64,000 bases of DNA, taken from positions 2,510,001 through 2,574,000 of the forward strand of contig NZ_CP133781.1 of the NCBI RefSeq assembly GCF_034350045.1, written 5' to 3'. The notes below the pieces were generated by a model. It worked only from the letters and a program-made list of their open reading frames with translations, was not told the DNA's origin and did not search any database. Each line of letters starts with the position of its first letter. Within the stretch, counting starts at the first letter, position 1. Made by a program: the position numbers and the translations under genes. Positions 44,537-54,657 of this stretch are shown in pieces. The stretch comes from Pseudomonas sp. CCI4.2. Lineage in GTDB: Bacteria > Pseudomonadota > Gammaproteobacteria > Pseudomonadales > Pseudomonadaceae.

Positions 44537-45958
44537 ATGCCAGTCGGCAAGCAGGCTTTGCAGGCAGAGACCGTCCAGGGCGGTCCTCTGAAACGAGAAT
44601 TGGGCGAGCGGCACATCCGCCTAATGGCTTTAGGCGCTTGTATTGGCGTCGGGCTTTTTCTGGGGTCGGCCAAGGCGATTCAGATGGCAGGACCGGCGAT
44701 CATGCTGTCCTACATCATCGGTGGCCTAGCCATTTTGGTGATAATGCGCGCCTTGGGTGAAATGGCCGTGCACAACCCAGTTGCTGGTTCGTTCAGCCGT
44801 TACGCGCAAGATTACCTGGGTCCGCTGGTGGGTTTTCTCACTGGCTGGAACTACTGGTTCCTGTGGCTGGTAACCTGCATCGCGGAAATCACCGCCGTCG
44901 CGGTATACATGGGCGTCTGGTTCCCCGACACCCCCCGCTGGATCTGGGCGCTGGCCGCCTTGGTAAGCATGGGCACCGTCAACCTGATCGCCGTCAAAGC
45001 CTTCGGCGAGTTCGAATTCTGGTTTGCCCTGATCAAGATCGTCACCATCATCGCCATGGTCGTCGGCGGCATTGGCGTGATCGCATTTGGCTTCGGCAAT
45101 AATGGCGTCGCGCTGGGCATCTCTAACCTGTGGAGCCACGGTGGCTTCATGCCCCACGGCGTGCAGGGCATTTTCATGTCATTGCAAATGGTCATGTTCG
45201 CCTACCTCGGCGTCGAAATGATCGGCCTGACCGCTGGCGAAGCAAAGAACCCACAGAAAACCATCCCCAGCGCTATCGGTTCGGTGTTCTGGCGAATTCT
45301 GCTGTTCTACGTCGGCGCACTGTTCGTGATCTTGTCGATCTATCCCTGGAGTGACATCGGCACCCAAGGCAGCCCGTTCGTGATGACCTTCGAGCGTTTA
45401 GGCATCAAGACTGCGGCAGGTATCATCAACTTCGTGGTAGTGACCGCTGCGTTGTCTTCCTGCAACGGCGGGATTTTCAGCACCGGTCGCATGCTCTACA
45501 GTCTTGCGCAAAACGGCCAGGCCCCCCGGGGTTTTGCGCAAACCGCTGCCAATGGCGTACCTCGGCGCGCACTGCTGCTGTCGATCTTCGCCTTGCTGAT
45601 TGGCGTGCTGCTCAACTACCTGGCGCCGGAAAAAGTCTTCGTCTGGGTCACTGCTATCGCCACCTTCGGCGCTATCTGGACCTGGGCCATGATCCTGCTG
45701 GCGCAAATTAAATTCCGCCGCAGCCTGAGCAAAACCGAAGTCAGACAACTCAAATTCCGCATGTGGCTATGGCCGTTCAGCTCCTATCTGGCGCTGGCCT
45801 TCCTGGCATTCGTCGTCGGCCTGATGGCGTACTTCGAAGAAACCCGCATCGCGCTCTACTTCGGCCCCGCGTTCCTCATCGTGCTGACGGTGTTGTACTA
45901 CGTGTTCAACCTGGCACCAAAAGATCGAGTGGTGGGTGCGGCAAGGACTGCGGTCTAG
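44537..45958 (+). CDS. Amino-acid permease of the AAT/APC family (ProY/GABA-permease-like)
   Basis: 473 residues, twelve membrane helices. N-terminal LKRELGERHIRLMALGACIGVGLFLGSAKAIQMAGPA is the family signature, followed by GEMAVHNPVAGSFSRYA and EAKNPQKTIPSAI. Proton-coupled uptake of an amino acid; proline or histidine type is likely by resemblance, but the substrate cannot be fixed. Position beside the PBP fits PA0789. Confidence 0.9.
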   Translation: MPVGKQALQAETVQGGPLKRELGERHIRLMALGACIGVGLFLGSAKAIQMAGPAIMLSYIIGGLAILVIMRALGEMAVHNPVAGSFSRYAQDYLGPLVGFLTGWNYWFLWLVTCIAEITAVAVYMGVWFPDTPRWIWALAALVSMGTVNLIAVKAFGEFEFWFALIKIVTIIAMVVGGIGVIAFGFGNNGVALGISNLWSHGGFMPHGVQGIFMSLQMVMFAYLGVEMIGLTAGEAKNPQKTIPSAIGSVFWRILLFYVGALFVILSIYPWSDIGTQGSPFVMTFERLGIKTAAGIINFVVVTAALSSCNGGIFSTGRMLYSLAQNGQAPRGFAQTAANGVPRRALLLSIFALLIGVLLNYLAPEKVFVWVTAIATFGAIWTWAMILLAQIKFRRSLSKTEVRQLKFRMWLWPFSSYLALAFLAFVVGLMAYFEETRIALYFGPAFLIVLTVLYYVFNLAPKDRVVGAARTAV

Positions 45959-46552
45959 GGTTTGGGTGAACTAGGAGGCGACGCGGTACATCAGAAAAAC
46001 TGCGTCGCCTCCGAATTTCTGTAGGAGATCCGGCCCGTCCCCGCCGTACCCACCTGCATCGGTCATACATCTCCAGCCAGTGCATTAGCGATATCAGCCA
46101 GCGGTGCCAACAAAACGCCCAGGCAGAAAACCTCCAGCGATTAGCACCCCATGCGCGATGTTTGTTGGGCGGGCCAGTTGTTAAGCCATGTCGCGCCGAT
46201 GGGCAGCAGTTTCGCGGTGCAGTAAGCCAAGGCCCGCGAGTGCAGCAGCCGAACAGGGGAGAGGTCGGTTTTGCTAATTCGGTAAAGCGCGTCAGCAATG
46301 GTCACGCTGGTGAACTCTTGAGCGTTTTTCAATAAGAATAGGCGCGCGACCAGAGAGGTTCCGGGCCGCGCATCGGCGGCGCGCAGAATGTCTCAAAAGC
46401 TGTTGGTCGGAAGAGTGGGAACCTCGACTACAATTTCGATACTACTGTTCAGTCGGTCTAATTATTTTGCGTTAGCGAGAAACCGAAGTAGACAGGGTGT
46501 GCAAGCTGGCCGCGTTGGAGCAGGTCCCTTGGGCCTGTACTGGGGGTCGAAC
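45959..46552. other. Gene-poor stretch before the glycosylation cluster
   Basis: About 590 bases between the permease and gtrA. It includes a possible broken small gene on the minus strand (see 46060-46332) and a lone half REP (CTGTAGGAG at 46019). No promoter is clear. Probable junction between core and accessory DNA. Confidence 0.4.
46060..46332 (-). pseudogene. Possible disrupted small gene
   Basis: A minus-strand frame from ATG 46332 gives 63 residues (MKNAQEFTSVTIADALYRIS...) and meets TAA at 46141. The same frame then continues with a hydrophobic 25-residue stretch (SLEVFCLGVLLAPLADIANA...) to a second stop. This looks like a short membrane or regulatory protein broken by a stop. No family recognised; it could be chance. 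Confidence 0.25.
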
Positions 46553-46927
46553 ATGAAATTACAAGATAAACAGTTAGCCAGTTACGTAGTGATAGGACTG
46601 ATCAACACGCTGATTCATGGCGTAGTGTTTTTGACATTTCACATTGGCATGGGTATCAACCAGGCATACAGCAACCTGTGCGGCTTTAGTGTGGCCGTAT
46701 CCTTTTCTTTTTATGCCAACGCCCACTACACCTTCAACGCCAAAAAGACGTGGTCGCGCTATGTGCGGTTTGTTTGCTTCATGGGCCTGTTGAGTTTTGG
46801 TGTCGGTTATGCCGGAGACGTTTATCTGCTTCCCCCCTTGATCACCTGGACAGTGTTTTCAGCGATTAGCCTGGTATGCGGTTTTCTATATTCTAAACGC
46901 GTGATCTTTCGGGAGAGCAGTCCTTGA
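46553..46927 (+). CDS. gtrA: GtrA family membrane protein (probable polyprenyl-glycan flippase)
   Basis: 124 residues, four membrane helices ([79 protein letters not shown]). The NxxxTF motif ([12 protein letters not shown]) is typical of GtrA. Such proteins flip undecaprenyl-phosphate-linked sugars to the periplasm. ATG 46553 has GGGGGT upstream. It overlaps the GtrB-like gene by 4 nt. Confidence 0.88.
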   Translation: MKLQDKQLASYVVIGLINTLIHGVVFLTFHIGMGINQAYSNLCGFSVAVSFSFYANAHYTFNAKKTWSRYVRFVCFMGLLSFGVGYAGDVYLLPPLITWTVFSAISLVCGFLYSKRVIFRESSP

Positions 46928-47862
46928 AGATTTCATTGATCGTCCCCGTGTTCAATGAAGAACAGGCCATTGCGCTGTTCTATCAAACGGTCCGACAGGA
47001 ACCCTTATTAGTGGGCTATACCGTCGAGATTGTCTTTGTTAATGACGGGAGTTCAGACCTGACGGGAGAGTTTGCCCACGCGCTGGCGATGGCTGACGAC
47101 AACGTTCTGTTAGTGGACTTTTCCCGTAATTTTGGCAAAGAAGCTGCACTGTTTGCCGGCCTTGAATACGCCACCGGGGCGGCGGTGATTCCCATGGACG
47201 TTGATCTTCAGGATCCGGTCAACGTGCTGCCGGTACTGATTAGAGAATGGGAAAACGGCGCCGATGTGGTCTTGGCCAAACGACACGATCGTTCTTCGGA
47301 CAGCTACCTTAAACGCCACGCGGCTGCGATGTTTTATCAAGTGCTTAACGTCATCGCCAGCACCAAAATTGAAGAGAACGTCGGTGACTTTCGCCTCATG
47401 GATCGCAAGGTGGTTGATGTGGTTAGAACGCTACCTGAGCAACAGCTGTTTATGAAAGGTGTGCTGTCCTGGGCCGGATTCAAGACCGTTATTATTGAAT
47501 ACGACCGCGCCGCGCGAGCGGCAGGCAGCACTAAGTTTAACGGCTGGAAATTATGGAACCTGGCGCTGGATGGCATCACCTCGTTCAGCACCGTGCCTTT
47601 GAGAGTCTGGACCTATGTCGGCGGCGCCGTGTCGTTATTCTCGCTGTTGTACGCGGCCTACCGAGTGGTGGACAAGATCTTCTTCGGCAACGACGTTCCG
47701 GGCTACACCTCGTTGATGACCGCGATTCTGTTGTTGGGCGGCGTACAACTGATCGGTATCGGCATTTTGGGTGAGTACATCGGCCGGATTTATATGGAAG
47801 CCAAACACCGGCCACGGTACGTGGTGAAGAATGTCGTGCGCCATCACGAAGACCTGCATTAG
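46924..47862 (+). CDS. gtrB: GtrB-like polyprenyl-phosphate glycosyltransferase (GT2)
   Basis: 312 residues, TTG start overlapping the gtrA stop. GT2 motifs: [25 protein letters not shown], acidic [18 protein letters not shown], and two C-terminal membrane helices ([45 protein letters not shown]). It should load a sugar onto undecaprenyl phosphate for GtrA to flip. Confidence 0.92.
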   Translation: MKISLIVPVFNEEQAIALFYQTVRQEPLLVGYTVEIVFVNDGSSDLTGEFAHALAMADDNVLLVDFSRNFGKEAALFAGLEYATGAAVIPMDVDLQDPVNVLPVLIREWENGADVVLAKRHDRSSDSYLKRHAAAMFYQVLNVIASTKIEENVGDFRLMDRKVVDVVRTLPEQQLFMKGVLSWAGFKTVIIEYDRAARAAGSTKFNGWKLWNLALDGITSFSTVPLRVWTYVGGAVSLFSLLYAAYRVVDKIFFGNDVPGYTSLMTAILLLGGVQLIGIGILGEYIGRIYMEAKHRPRYVVKNVVRHHEDLH

Positions 47863-47892
47863 TCGCTCGATAGGCGAGCGCCGGAGGGCGTG

Positions 47893-49467
47893 ATGGAGCT
47901 ACTTTTTCCACAAAAAAAATTCGGCGCCCGACGCATCATGGTGTTCGTTCGGGAGCATTGGCTGCTGCCCCTATTGACGCTTGCCTTGCTGGCACGTTTC
48001 TACAATGTCACCCAGCCGACCGTGTGGTACGACGAAGCATTTAGTGCATTAGTCAGCACTTATTCTCCGGCGCTTATTTGGTATTACAGCGGGCAAGATG
48101 TTCATCCGCCCCTGTACTACCTGCTGTTGCACGGTTGGACTGTAGTCTTTGGCAATGGCGTATTTGCCATTCGAGCGATGAGTGTTGTGGCGGGTGTAAT
48201 GTCGGTTGCGCTAGGGCAATGGCTGGTCAGTTTGATTGCCACCCGACGCGCCACGATATGGGCGTGTTTGCTATTGGCATTACTGCCGATTGCGGTGCGT
48301 TACAGTCAAGAAGTGCGGATGTATGCGCTGATGGGTGTTTGGCTGATGGGCGCAACTATTACTCTGGTTTACTGGGTTCAGGACCCATCGCGGCAGCGGT
48401 ACCCAGTGAGCTACGTCGTACTGATGACGGCGGCGTTTTACACGCATTATTTCGCAGCGCTGTGCGTGTTCTCCCACTGGTTGTATGTGTCTCTACCGTC
48501 AAAGCACGGCCGCTTTCTTCTGCGTCCGGCCTGGTGGTTGGCGAATATCGCCATTGTGGTGTGCTACTTGCCGTGGATTCCGCACCTGATGGGCCAGCTC
48601 TCGCACACGGGAGCTGTTGATTGGATACCGCCGCCTTCCTTCGATACGTTGCCATCGGTGATCTGGCAGTTTTTGACGTTGGATGATGGCCGAACATTAC
48701 CGTGGCCCTTGTTCCTGGGGTTACCGCTAATGGTAGCGCTGGCGACATTAGCGGTTATCACAAGGGATAATGGTCCGCACAAGTTCCATACGCTGATTGC
48801 ACTCTATACCGCCGCACCGTTGTGTACGGTGTTTTTGATTTCGTTCAAGTTGCCGCTGTTTACGACCCGCTATTTCGTGTTTGCGGCGCTGGGCTTGCCG
48901 ATCATTTTGGCGATTGCGCTGGACCATTTGGCTCTACGTCACCGTCGGCTTGCGGTGGGGTGTTTGATTGCGCTGGTCGCGCTGGAAGTGGCCGGGCTTT
49001 ATAACGACTATACTCAGAACAACAAACTGAATAATTCCACCAGTGTGCTGAATAACCGCGTCGCGACGATGGTCGATGATCTCAATCAGCATTTTATACC
49101 CGGTGATCAAGTCGTCGTGTATGACCTGTACTGGTACCTAAGCGTGCTCTATTACAACAAAACCCATACTCAGCCTTTGCTCTATACGCCGCCATCCTCG
49201 GGGGGCCTCGCTGCACGCCCTGGGATTAACGGGGCTGGCACGTTGTTTTATCAACATCCAAACACCTATTACCTGGACAGGCTTTCGGATTTGGATACCA
49301 AGGCCAGGCGAGTCTGGCTTTTGTATGGCAGCGAGGTGAAAGACTATGTACCGGTCCCGGCTAGTTGGCATGCCGTCAGCGTATCCACTTTGGGCAATAC
49401 ACAGCTGCGGCTTTATGCCGTTGAGCGAGACAATGATGTGACAGAGAAAAAGCTGACGGAGGAGTAA
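47893..49467 (+). CDS. Membrane glycosyltransferase (GT39/GT83-like), first of two tandem paralogs
   Basis: 524 residues, about ten membrane helices and a C-terminal periplasmic domain. The first external loop has WYDEAFSALVSTYSPAL, the acidic DE pair expected of GT-C enzymes, followed by DVHPPLYYLLLHGW and RYSQEVRMYALMGVW. ATG 47893 has GGAGG five bases upstream. It would transfer the lipid-linked sugar made by GtrB to an acceptor such as O-antigen or a protein. It overlaps the next paralog by 1 nt. Confidence 0.85.
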   Translation: MELLFPQKKFGARRIMVFVREHWLLPLLTLALLARFYNVTQPTVWYDEAFSALVSTYSPALIWYYSGQDVHPPLYYLLLHGWTVVFGNGVFAIRAMSVVAGVMSVALGQWLVSLIATRRATIWACLLLALLPIAVRYSQEVRMYALMGVWLMGATITLVYWVQDPSRQRYPVSYVVLMTAAFYTHYFAALCVFSHWLYVSLPSKHGRFLLRPAWWLANIAIVVCYLPWIPHLMGQLSHTGAVDWIPPPSFDTLPSVIWQFLTLDDGRTLPWPLFLGLPLMVALATLAVITRDNGPHKFHTLIALYTAAPLCTVFLISFKLPLFTTRYFVFAALGLPIILAIALDHLALRHRRLAVGCLIALVALEVAGLYNDYTQNNKLNNSTSVLNNRVATMVDDLNQHFIPGDQVVVYDLYWYLSVLYYNKTHTQPLLYTPPSSGGLAARPGINGAGTLFYQHPNTYYLDRLSDLDTKARRVWLLYGSEVKDYVPVPASWHAVSVSTLGNTQLRLYAVERDNDVTEKKLTEE

Positions 49468-51056
49468 TGGACTTGAAAACCCATCCACTAGAAAGCCGAG
49501 AGCAATCCTTATCCGTTGGTAGACTGGGGGCTTGTCTGGTTTTGGTGTTGGCTACCTATACCCGCTTTTACGGGTTGACGACCCCCTACCTCTGGTACGA
49601 CGAAGCGTTCAGCGTGATCCTGAGTGCGTACCCTCCCGAATTCATTTGGTCTATCACCGGCCGGGACATCCACCCACCGCTGTATTACTTATTGCTGCAT
49701 GGCTGGATGGCGATGGTCGGCCAAAGCGTGTTTGCCGTTCGTGCATTCAGTGCGGTGGCGGGCGTCGCTACGGTGGCACTGGGTATGTGGCTGATGCGAT
49801 TGATCGCGTCACCCAAGGCCGCGCTGTTGGCTGGGTTGTTTCTGGCCTTCTTTCCGGTGGCCGTCCGTTTCAGCCAAGAAGCGCGGATGTATGCAGTGCT
49901 GGCGGTTTTTTTATTTGGCGCAACTGTCGCCCTGGTGTATTGGGTAAAAGACCCGACACGCTATCGTTATTTAGCGTCGTATGCCGTGTTGATGACGGCC
50001 AGTCTGTACACCCATTATTATTCGGTGCTTTGTGTTTTGCCTCATTGGTTATACCTGCTGTTGCTGCGCGTTTATCGTCCCGATGAGGAACGTTACATTG
50101 CTCGCCCGGCATGGTGGATCGCGAACCTTTCAATGGCGGTGCTTTATATTCCTTGGTTGTTTAGCCTGCTGGACGTCATTACTCATTTTAAAAACATTCA
50201 GGCAGCCGGCAGTATTTCGTGGTTACTGGCGACCACGCCTTATACATTCCCGTCTTCGATATGGGCATTTTTGACATTGAAAAAAGCCCATGCGGTGTTC
50301 TGGCCGATCTACTGGGGATTGCCGCTGGTCATTGTGATCGTTGCGGGATGGGTAACGCTGTTTGATCGCAGTCGCTACAAGTTTTATCTGCTGCTCGGGC
50401 TTTATACCTTCGTTCCGATCGTCACGTTGCTGTTGATATCGCTTGTGGTGCCTACTTTCATGGAGCGTTATGTGGTGTTTGCGGCGCTTGGGTTACCGAT
50501 GATTCTGGCGTTGGCGGTGATCAGAGTGGAGTCATTCAGTCCGGCACTGGCGGTGATAGCGGTTATCGCGGTCTTGGCCCTAGAAACACTCGGCCTGAAA
50601 TACAACTACAGCCAGCAAGAAGATTTGAACTACCCGCGAAACGCGGCCATTGAACCGTTTGAAGAAATGGGTAATTACATCAACCAACGTGCCCAACCGG
50701 GCGATCAAATCATTACCAACGGCAAACTGTTGTATTTCAGCGCGGCGTACTACAACGCCACTGGCATCGTCCCTATGTTGTACGACCGTGCCTTGAGTAA
50801 CAGCTCAAGTTTCGGCGCGAACGCCTACGGTCCGTTGACCTTGCTGCATGAGCATTGGGACACCATCTACCTCAGTGACCTCGCGCATTTACCGGCGGGA
50901 ATCAAACGGGTCTGGTGGCTGGCCGAACCCTCATTGGTCGGCAAGCCTGGACCCTTCCCCTACGACTGGCGGCCAGACACCGAATTCAAAGCGGGTCTGT
51001 TGGAGCTACGGCTGTTTACCCTGGCTCCAACCGTACTCGCTCGCCTGCAGCGTTAG
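49467..51056 (+). CDS. Membrane glycosyltransferase (GT39/GT83-like), second tandem paralog
   Basis: 529 residues with the same layout as the previous gene and aligned motifs (WYDEAFSVILSAYPPEFIW, DIHPPLYYLLLHGW, RFSQEARMYAVLAVF). The two are clearly a tandem duplication that has diverged, most in the C-terminal domain. ATG directly behind GGAGGAGTA. The acceptor is unknown. The stop codon overlaps, on the other strand, the stop of the FMN enzyme gene. Confidence 0.85.
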   Translation: MDLKTHPLESREQSLSVGRLGACLVLVLATYTRFYGLTTPYLWYDEAFSVILSAYPPEFIWSITGRDIHPPLYYLLLHGWMAMVGQSVFAVRAFSAVAGVATVALGMWLMRLIASPKAALLAGLFLAFFPVAVRFSQEARMYAVLAVFLFGATVALVYWVKDPTRYRYLASYAVLMTASLYTHYYSVLCVLPHWLYLLLLRVYRPDEERYIARPAWWIANLSMAVLYIPWLFSLLDVITHFKNIQAAGSISWLLATTPYTFPSSIWAFLTLKKAHAVFWPIYWGLPLVIVIVAGWVTLFDRSRYKFYLLLGLYTFVPIVTLLLISLVVPTFMERYVVFAALGLPMILALAVIRVESFSPALAVIAVIAVLALETLGLKYNYSQQEDLNYPRNAAIEPFEEMGNYINQRAQPGDQIITNGKLLYFSAAYYNATGIVPMLYDRALSNSSSFGANAYGPLTLLHEHWDTIYLSDLAHLPAGIKRVWWLAEPSLVGKPGPFPYDWRPDTEFKAGLLELRLFTLAPTVLARLQR

Positions 51057-52663
51057 ATTTCGTTCGGTTCGAAGCTGTCGGCCCGTGCCATCTGCCACAT
51101 GTTCGAATAGAAGCTCCCGTCCACTTCGCCAGTGATCAGTTGGCCGGGTTTGAGGAAAACATGGGACTGGGAGAACAGCTTGATTTCGGTGGCGGACATG
51201 CGCCGTACCAAGTGTTTGGCTTCCAACTGGGAAGGGTGATCAAGACCGGCCGCCGCGAGCATTTCGGCCAGCGCGTGCAGGGTGCTGCGGTGGAAGTTAT
51301 AGACGCGTTGCGCCTTGTCTGGAACCACCAGCGCCCGTTGTCGCAGCGGGTCTTGGGTCGCGACGCCGGTAGGGCACCGGTTGGTGTGGCAGCTTTGTGA
51401 CTGGATGCAACCAATGGCGAACATGAAGCCCCGCGCAGAGTTAGCCCAGTCGGCGCCGATGGCCAAAATGCTGGCGATGTCGAAGGCACTGACGATCTTG
51501 CCGCTGGCGCCCAACTTGATTTTGTCCCGCAGGCCGAGGCCGACTAGCGTGTTGTGCACGAACAACAGGCCTTCGCGCAAGGGCACGCCAATGTGGTCGG
51601 TGAACTCCACCGGCGCTGCGCCCGTGCCGCCTTCAGTGCCATCGATGACGATGAAGTCCGGGTAAATACCGGTTTCCAACATGGCTTTGGCGATGCCCAT
51701 GAATTCCCAAGGGTGACCGAGGCAGAACTTGAAGCCCACTGGTTTGCCACCGGACAATTCACGCAGTTGCGCGACAAATTGCATCAATTCAATCGGGGTC
51801 GAAAACGCGCTGTGGCGCGACGGCGAGATGCAGTCTTCGCCCATCATGATGCCCCGGGTTTCAGCAATTTCCTGGGTGACTTTGCCTTTGGGCAGAATCC
51901 CGCCGTGGCCCGGCTTGGCGCCTTGGCTCAACTTGATTTCGATCATCCGCACTTGCGGGTCCAGCGCCTGCACTTTGAACCGCCGGGGATCGAAACGACC
52001 GTCCGAGGTGCGGCAGCCGAAATAACCGCTGCCCAACTCCCACGTCAGGTCGCCGCCATTCTCACGGTGATACGGGCTGATGCTGCCTTCACCGGTGTCA
52101 TGGGAAAAGTTGCCGAGCTTGGCGCCTTGGTTCAACGCACGAATCGCGTTGGCACTCAACGAGCCGAAGCTCATGGCCGAAATGTTAAACACCGACGCTG
52201 AATACGGCTGGCTGCATTGCGGGCCGCCGATAATCACGCGGAACGCCGTAGGGTCGCTCAACGGCGCCGGGCGCATGGAGTGGCTGATGAACTCAAAACC
52301 GGTCTGATAGACATCAATCAGGGTACCGAACGGCTTTTCCGCCGACTCGTTCTTGGCTCGGGAATAGACCAACGAACGCTGGGAGCGGGAAAAGGGCAGG
52401 GCGTCGCTGTCGGACTCCAGCAGGTATTGGCGAATCTCTGGGCGAATACGCTCAACCAGGTAGCGAATGTTGCCCAGCACCGGATAGTTGCGGCGCACCG
52501 CGTGAGGGGTCTGAAGCAGGTCAATGATGCCAATCAAACTGAGCACACCGGCGATCACGGTGAAAGGCCACAGCCATTCATGTTGCAAGAAAGGGAGGCT
52601 GATGACGGTGAACAACACGCAAAGTACGAAGAACGCGTAACGGCTGAGTAGGGACAAGCTCAT
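51053..52663 (-). CDS. Membrane-anchored FMN-binding glutamate-synthase-like protein
   Basis: 536 residues. Two N-terminal membrane helices (residues 5-45) are followed by a glutamate-synthase-type FMN barrel: SFGSLSANAIRALNQGAKLG, GEGSISPYHRENGGDL, LSQGAKPGHGGILP, DGTEGGTGAAP, and the Cys-rich SQSCHTNRCPTGVATQDP. It lacks the amidotransferase domain of GltB. The family is common but its reaction is not established. Start 52663 is the first with a ribosome site (CCAGGA). Confidence 0.9.
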   Translation of the reverse strand: MSLSLLSRYAFFVLCVLFTVISLPFLQHEWLWPFTVIAGVLSLIGIIDLLQTPHAVRRNYPVLGNIRYLVERIRPEIRQYLLESDSDALPFSRSQRSLVYSRAKNESAEKPFGTLIDVYQTGFEFISHSMRPAPLSDPTAFRVIIGGPQCSQPYSASVFNISAMSFGSLSANAIRALNQGAKLGNFSHDTGEGSISPYHRENGGDLTWELGSGYFGCRTSDGRFDPRRFKVQALDPQVRMIEIKLSQGAKPGHGGILPKGKVTQEIAETRGIMMGEDCISPSRHSAFSTPIELMQFVAQLRELSGGKPVGFKFCLGHPWEFMGIAKAMLETGIYPDFIVIDGTEGGTGAAPVEFTDHIGVPLREGLLFVHNTLVGLGLRDKIKLGASGKIVSAFDIASILAIGADWANSARGFMFAIGCIQSQSCHTNRCPTGVATQDPLRQRALVVPDKAQRVYNFHRSTLHALAEMLAAAGLDHPSQLEAKHLVRRMSATEIKLFSQSHVFLKPGQLITGEVDGSFYSNMWQMARADSFEPNEI

Positions 52664-52774
52664 ACGGAATCCTGGGGGCTTAATGACGGTTAATGAGGCG
52701 AACACTGGCGCTGTTTCGCGCCTATTAATCGGTGGTCGCATGCCCGTGTCGGTAGGCCGCAACCGTCCCTCGGT

Positions 52775-53584
52775 TCAGGCACTTTGCGCCTGAAGAAAAA
52801 TCGAAAACAGCTCGGACTGGGACTTGATGCCCAGCTTGCTGTACATGTGTTTCTTGTGCACTCGCACGGTCTCGACGGAGATTTCCAGCTTGCGGGCGAT
52901 TTCCTTGCCGGAGCAGCCGCTGAGCATCAGTCGACCGACATCCAATTCTCGTGCGGTCAGCTGGGCACCTCGGCTCTGCTGCACCGAGGCTTCAAGTTGA
53001 CTGCGCCAATCATCGTTTGTCGGCGAAGGTGGGGCTTGCACCTCAACCAGCGGTTCTGGCAATTCGAACGGCATGCGCTGGCGAAGTAGCGCCACCACCC
53101 ACGGTTGAATCAGCGACAACAACGCAATCTGTTCGGCGCTGAACCGTTGAGTCGACCCCAACGACAGGCACACGGTGTGGTCAGCACCCAGTTGGCAGTT
53201 GAACTGAATTTCATCCGCCACCACGTTCAGGCGAAAGTAGCGCTGATAATACTCGGTTAGCTCAAAGTGTTCCGGCGCGACCTCCGCCAAGCGGAACAGG
53301 CCGGTCTGAGACTGTTCGCGACTGGCGATGTAAAACGGGTCAAGCAGGTAGAGGCCTTTGAGGTAATCCTGAAACAGCTGATCGGGCGTGCCGTCTTCGG
53401 CGGGAGACTCGGCGAACACCAACGGCCGCTGCCGAGAACTGAATTGCAGCGCGACCCAGCTATCGAAACTCACATACTGATTCAGCAGGCGCACCAATTG
53501 TGCCCAGAAATTTGGCTTGTCCAACGCTTCGATTAACTGCGCAACCGAGCGATGCCACGCGATGTCTTGCAGTGCGATTGTCAT
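52775..53584 (-). CDS. LuxR family transcriptional regulator
   Basis: 269 residues. N-terminal sensor region of unknown ligand (residues 1-185), no receiver signature, then a C-terminal LuxR helix-turn-helix (LTARELDVGRLMLSGCSGKEIARKLEISVETVRVHKKHMYSKLGI). Divergent from the nitrilase-family gene 135 bases away, so it is likely to control that hydrolase and the permease. Confidence 0.88.
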   Translation of the reverse strand: MTIALQDIAWHRSVAQLIEALDKPNFWAQLVRLLNQYVSFDSWVALQFSSRQRPLVFAESPAEDGTPDQLFQDYLKGLYLLDPFYIASREQSQTGLFRLAEVAPEHFELTEYYQRYFRLNVVADEIQFNCQLGADHTVCLSLGSTQRFSAEQIALLSLIQPWVVALLRQRMPFELPEPLVEVQAPPSPTNDDWRSQLEASVQQSRGAQLTARELDVGRLMLSGCSGKEIARKLEISVETVRVHKKHMYSKLGIKSQSELFSIFLQAQSA

Positions 53585-53719
53585 ACTCCTACCCCTATTG
53601 GGTTACCACAGCTGCGTAATTCCCCGCACTCGTTGCAGATGCGCATACTGCCCGCACAGCCGACGACCATCCAGCATTTATTGTGCCGGGTCGCCCTCGA
53701 CATCGAACAAGGAGAACCC

Positions 53720-54535
53720 ATGAAGGTCGAACTTGCCCAACTGGCAGGCCAGGATAACGGCACCGCGTACAACCTGCAGCGTGCCTTGGCCGCCATTGCC
53801 GCGTGCGCCAGCGACACCCAGTTGATTGTCTTTCCAGAGACCCACTTGATGGGCTTTCCGAGCGCTGAAACAGTGGCCGATGTGGCCGAACCGCTGGACG
53901 GCCCAACCGTGCAAGCGGTGCAGCGCGCGGCTAAAGCGCGTGATATCGCCGTCGTCATCGGCGTCGCCGAGAATGACAACGGCCAGTACTACAACACGAC
54001 GTTGTTGATCACCCCGAACGGCATCGCCCTGCGTTATCGCAAAACTCACCTGTGGGCCTCGGACCGTGGCGTGTTCAACCCCGGCGACCGCTTTGCTACC
54101 TGTGTGTGGAACGGCCTACGCGTCGGACTGTTGATTTGCTACGACATCGAATTCCCGGAAACCGCCCGAGCCATAGCCCAGTTGGGCGCGGACCTGATCA
54201 TCGTCACCAACGGCAATATGGACCCTTATGGGCCGACGCATCGCACCGCGATCATGGCCCGCGCTCAAGAAAACCAGGCGTTTGCGCTGATGGTTAATCG
54301 AGTGGGCGAGGGCGATGGCGGCCTGCGATTTGCGGGTGGCAGCGCCTTGGTCGATCCGTTTGGTACGTTGCTGCACGAAGCAGGGCGCGAAGAGTGCCAG
54401 TTCGGCGTCGAACTGGATCTGGCCCAACTGGTCGCGGCCCGCAGTGATTATCGCTATCTGAATGACCTACGCCTGCGTTTGCCAGGCGAAGTGATTGAAC
54501 ACGCTGATGGCCTGCGTGAGCTGTTGATTTTCTGA
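53720..54535 (+). CDS. Carbon-nitrogen hydrolase (nitrilase superfamily)
   Basis: 271 residues from ATG 53720 behind AAGGAG. The catalytic triad is visible: Glu in VFPETHLMGF, Lys in RYRKTHLW, Cys in LLICYDIEFPE. It hydrolyses a C-N bond of an amide or related compound; the branch looks like amidases rather than true nitrilases. Followed by a permease and flanked by a divergent LuxR gene, so a small amide or amine catabolic module is inferred. Confidence 0.9.
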   Translation: MKVELAQLAGQDNGTAYNLQRALAAIAACASDTQLIVFPETHLMGFPSAETVADVAEPLDGPTVQAVQRAAKARDIAVVIGVAENDNGQYYNTTLLITPNGIALRYRKTHLWASDRGVFNPGDRFATCVWNGLRVGLLICYDIEFPETARAIAQLGADLIIVTNGNMDPYGPTHRTAIMARAQENQAFALMVNRVGEGDGGLRFAGGSALVDPFGTLLHEAGREECQFGVELDLAQLVAARSDYRYLNDLRLRLPGEVIEHADGLRELLIF

Positions 54536-54657
54536 CGGGCACCTAAAACGGCGAGGTTTTCTGAGCGCCGGTTACACCGATTTCTATAAGAAAAACGATT
54601 GTGTTTCTTCCGAACTTTTCTCCTGCCATAAAACCAATAATCCCGGAGTAGTCGCTC

